NCBI GenBank assembly: GCA_016782865.1
Contig: JADHXR010000086.1
Span: 1-33,664 of the forward strand
DNA: 33,664 nt
Source of the DNA: Phycisphaerae bacterium
Lineage (GTDB): Bacteria > Planctomycetota > Phycisphaerae > Sedimentisphaerales > Anaerobacaceae
Reading direction: 5' to 3'
Part shown: positions 32,472-33,664 of the stretch, one piece after another
Position numbering within the stretch: the first letter of the stretch is position 1
How the letters are laid out: the number at the start of each line of letters is the position of its first letter
The notes under the pieces: model-generated
Databases searched by the model: none
Told to the model about the DNA's origin: nothing
What the model saw: only the letters and a program-made list of their open reading frames with translations
Made by a program: the position numbers and the translations under genes

Positions 32472-33233
32472 ATGAAAACGAGAGAGTATCGGATTACAGC
32501 TGTTGTGTTGTTGGTAGTGTTCCCTCTGTGCCTGGGCAGGTGTATGGGAGCTGTGAAAAATCGTTTTCACAGTGAAATGAATGGCTACTCTTTCACAATT
32601 CCGGACGGATGGACTCAAGTGCCAGATGACATTTTGCGCCAAACTCTTGATAAATCACCATCCGGTGATGTAAAACAACGTTTGTTATCTCAATATGAAG
32701 TGGCATTCCAACTCGAAGCCGCTGGCCGGCGGTTACAATGCCCCTATGTGCTCGTTGAGGCCATAAAATATTCCGAAGACGGTTTTCTAAACGGGCAACC
32801 TAATGAAGATGACTTTGACCATATAGCAAAAGATGTGGCTAACAAGCTCTCTGGAGCTTTCGACAAGAAGAAGCGGCTCTATGAGTTTAAATCTGAAATG
32901 CAAGTAGCCAATGTGGGCAAGGTCAAAATACAAACGGTTGGGCACTTTGGCCGATACGCAACGGTCCAACTGATGTTTTATGACTCGGAGTCTAACTGGA
33001 GTCAATCAAAAGCTGCCCGTGATTTAATTGTAGGGTCTTTTCAGTTTGATCCAGCGATGGCCTATGACGAGGCTAGTGTGAGACCTTCGGGACCAGGATT
33101 CTGGGAGAGAAGGGCTATGGAGGCGCTGCCTGTTATAGTATTGGTGCTGATCGTTGGGAGCATAGGTGCTATATGGGGTCTCGGTCAGTCTATTCTCAAG
33201 CGGCGACGTCAAGGCAAAGATACCGGAGGTTGA
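32472..33233 (+). CDS. Exported, C-terminally membrane-anchored protein of unknown function
   Basis: 253 aa from the ATG at 32472, chosen over TTG at 32457 because GGAAGG lies 7-8 nt upstream and the N-terminus is then a signal peptide (about residues 1-27). Residues 36-50 (NGYSFTIPDGWTQVP) resemble the opening of PsbP-like or DcrB-like beta-sheet domains that begin with a GYSFxxPxGW motif. The domain extends to about residue 195 (DLIVGSFQFDPA). Residues about 216-236 are one transmembrane helix (LPVIVLVLIVGSIGAIWGLG), followed by a basic tail. Topology would be periplasmic domain outside with a short cytoplasmic tail. No specific family recognised. Confidence 0.75.
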   Translation: MKTREYRITAVVLLVVFPLCLGRCMGAVKNRFHSEMNGYSFTIPDGWTQVPDDILRQTLDKSPSGDVKQRLLSQYEVAFQLEAAGRRLQCPYVLVEAIKYSEDGFLNGQPNEDDFDHIAKDVANKLSGAFDKKKRLYEFKSEMQVANVGKVKIQTVGHFGRYATVQLMFYDSESNWSQSKAARDLIVGSFQFDPAMAYDEASVRPSGPGFWERRAMEALPVIVLVLIVGSIGAIWGLGQSILKRRRQGKDTGG

Positions 33234-33336
33234 CCCGGGGCCAACACGGGACAGGTTGTAATGTGTAAAGGACATTGTAATAGAACGCAACAATGCTATC
33301 GGGATAGGGAGCCCCCTTGCGGAGGCCCCCTCCCAC

Positions 33337-33368
33337 ACCACCGGACATGCGGGTCCGCATCCGGCGAT
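33337..33368 (-). ncRNA. Group II intron domain V hairpin
   Basis: The minus strand pairs CCGGA with TCCGG and TGCG with CGCA around a four-base loop, with a two-base TG bulge on the 3' side. This is the layout of catalytic domain V, located after the maturase stop and before a domain VI-like stem, as expected. Confidence 0.65.
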
Positions 33369-33389
33369 TCGGCTGATCAAGGCAGATCA

Positions 33390-33664
33390 TCAACTGAGCA
33401 AATACAATCCAAGTGATTTGAAGTAAGCATTCGGTAACGCAATGATAACCCATTTGACGCGACTCATACGCCAAGCACCTTTACGGGCACAACCCGTTCG
33501 AACTGCATAGGTATGACCAATGCCGCGTTTCTTGAGTTCACGGATACGCGTGCGGCGATTCTTCCAGTGTTTCCAGATGATCGCACGTAAGCGACGCATG
33601 ATCCAGGCATTCAGTGATCGAATGAAGGCATGTGTCTCGGTGTGGCGGTAATAATTCCACCACC
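33390..33664 (-). CDS. ltrA: Group II intron maturase/reverse transcriptase, C-terminal part
   Basis: Partial; the frame is open from the right edge to the stop at 33390 (about 91 codons). It contains the maturase (GIIM) domain signature: WWNYYRHTETHAFIRSLNAW, then a segment beginning MRRLRAIIWKHWKNRRTRIR, then KLGIG-like KKRGIGHTYA, and ARKGAWRMSRVKWVIIALPN near the end. The reverse transcriptase domain itself lies outside the window. The protein would assist splicing and retrohoming of its host intron. Confidence 0.88.
   Translation of the reverse strand, partial: WWNYYRHTETHAFIRSLNAWIMRRLRAIIWKHWKNRRTRIRELKKRGIGHTYAVRTGCARKGAWRMSRVKWVIIALPNAYFKSLGLYLLS

Larger units (their letters stand above)
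33298..33664 (-). mobile_element. Group II intron, 3' part (runs off the window)
   Basis: On the minus strand, a maturase reading frame entering from the right edge is followed by a domain V-like hairpin (33337-33368; CCGGATGCGG, a short loop, then CGCATGTCCGG with a two-base bulge). A domain VI-like stem follows, ending CTATCCCGAT at about 33298. This order and the closing sequence are typical of bacterial group II introns. The 5' end, the rest of the ORF and exon-binding sites lie outside the window. The exact 3' boundary is estimated. Confidence 0.8.

Noticed and set aside
30219..33664. Diversity-generating retroelement (four-helix-bundle avd plus reverse transcriptase)
   Set aside because: The reverse transcriptase fragment has a group II maturase domain with domain V downstream; no template/variable repeat pair is visible, and the bundle gene is a fragment.

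Overview
The window reads as a fragment of a Planctomycetota genome, most likely Phycisphaerae/Sedimentisphaerales-like. The reasons are the gene content: a methyltransferase-PQQ beta-propeller fusion, a Tat-exported Gfo/Idh/MocA oxidoreductase, a relative of the hydrazine-synthase-alpha-like cytochromes, a Tat-signal sulfatase, an SUMF1-domain protein, a bacterial tricorn-type protease, and glutamate synthase paired with a type III glutamine synthetase. No rRNA, tRNA or CRISPR array was seen, and the taxonomic call is inference.

Layout. (1) 1-1605: a diverged end copy of a short transposable-element-like repeat, a compacted pectate-lyase-like exported protein on the minus strand, an A/T-tract-rich gene-free stretch and a doubtful small lipoprotein. 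(2) 1606-8294, minus strand: gltB-gltD, overlapping by 13 bp, and next to them a glutamine synthetase III gene reduced to its two ends. (3) 8520-10936: an exported parallel beta-helix protein and a shortened haem protein. (4) 11286-18476: a myo-inositol catabolic operon, iolB-iolC-iolD-iolE, then a LacD-type aldolase and a Tat-exported Gfo/Idh/MocA protein, with short spacers and strong Shine-Dalgarno sites. (5) 18493-29337: a sulfatase missing its catalytic core, a full-length tricorn protease homologue, an SUMF1-domain protein with an unrecognised N-terminal region, and a translationally coupled minus-strand pair (methyltransferase-PQQ fusion plus PF10091 glycoamylase). (6) 29338-33664: mobile or accessory DNA with two MITE-like elements, heptamer repeats, a remnant four-helix-bundle gene, two integron-cassette-like units each carrying a PD-(D/E)XK-type nuclease gene and ending in an attC-like site, a REP-like inverted repeat, a membrane-anchored unknown protein, and the 3' end of a group II intron with its maturase.

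Two patterns stand out. First, up to five unrelated genes (glutamine synthetase III, the HzsA-like haem protein, the sulfatase, the four-helix-bundle protein and probably the pectate-lyase-like protein) keep recognisable N- and C-termini but lack the middle. That could be recurrent deletion between short direct repeats or an assembly artefact, and read mapping would decide. Second, 30403-32049 looks like two tandem integron gene cassettes encoding nuclease-fold proteins, lower in GC than the surroundings, with no integrase in the window. Two families of miniature inverted-repeat elements, with 4-bp and 3-bp target duplications respectively, are visible directly in the sequence.
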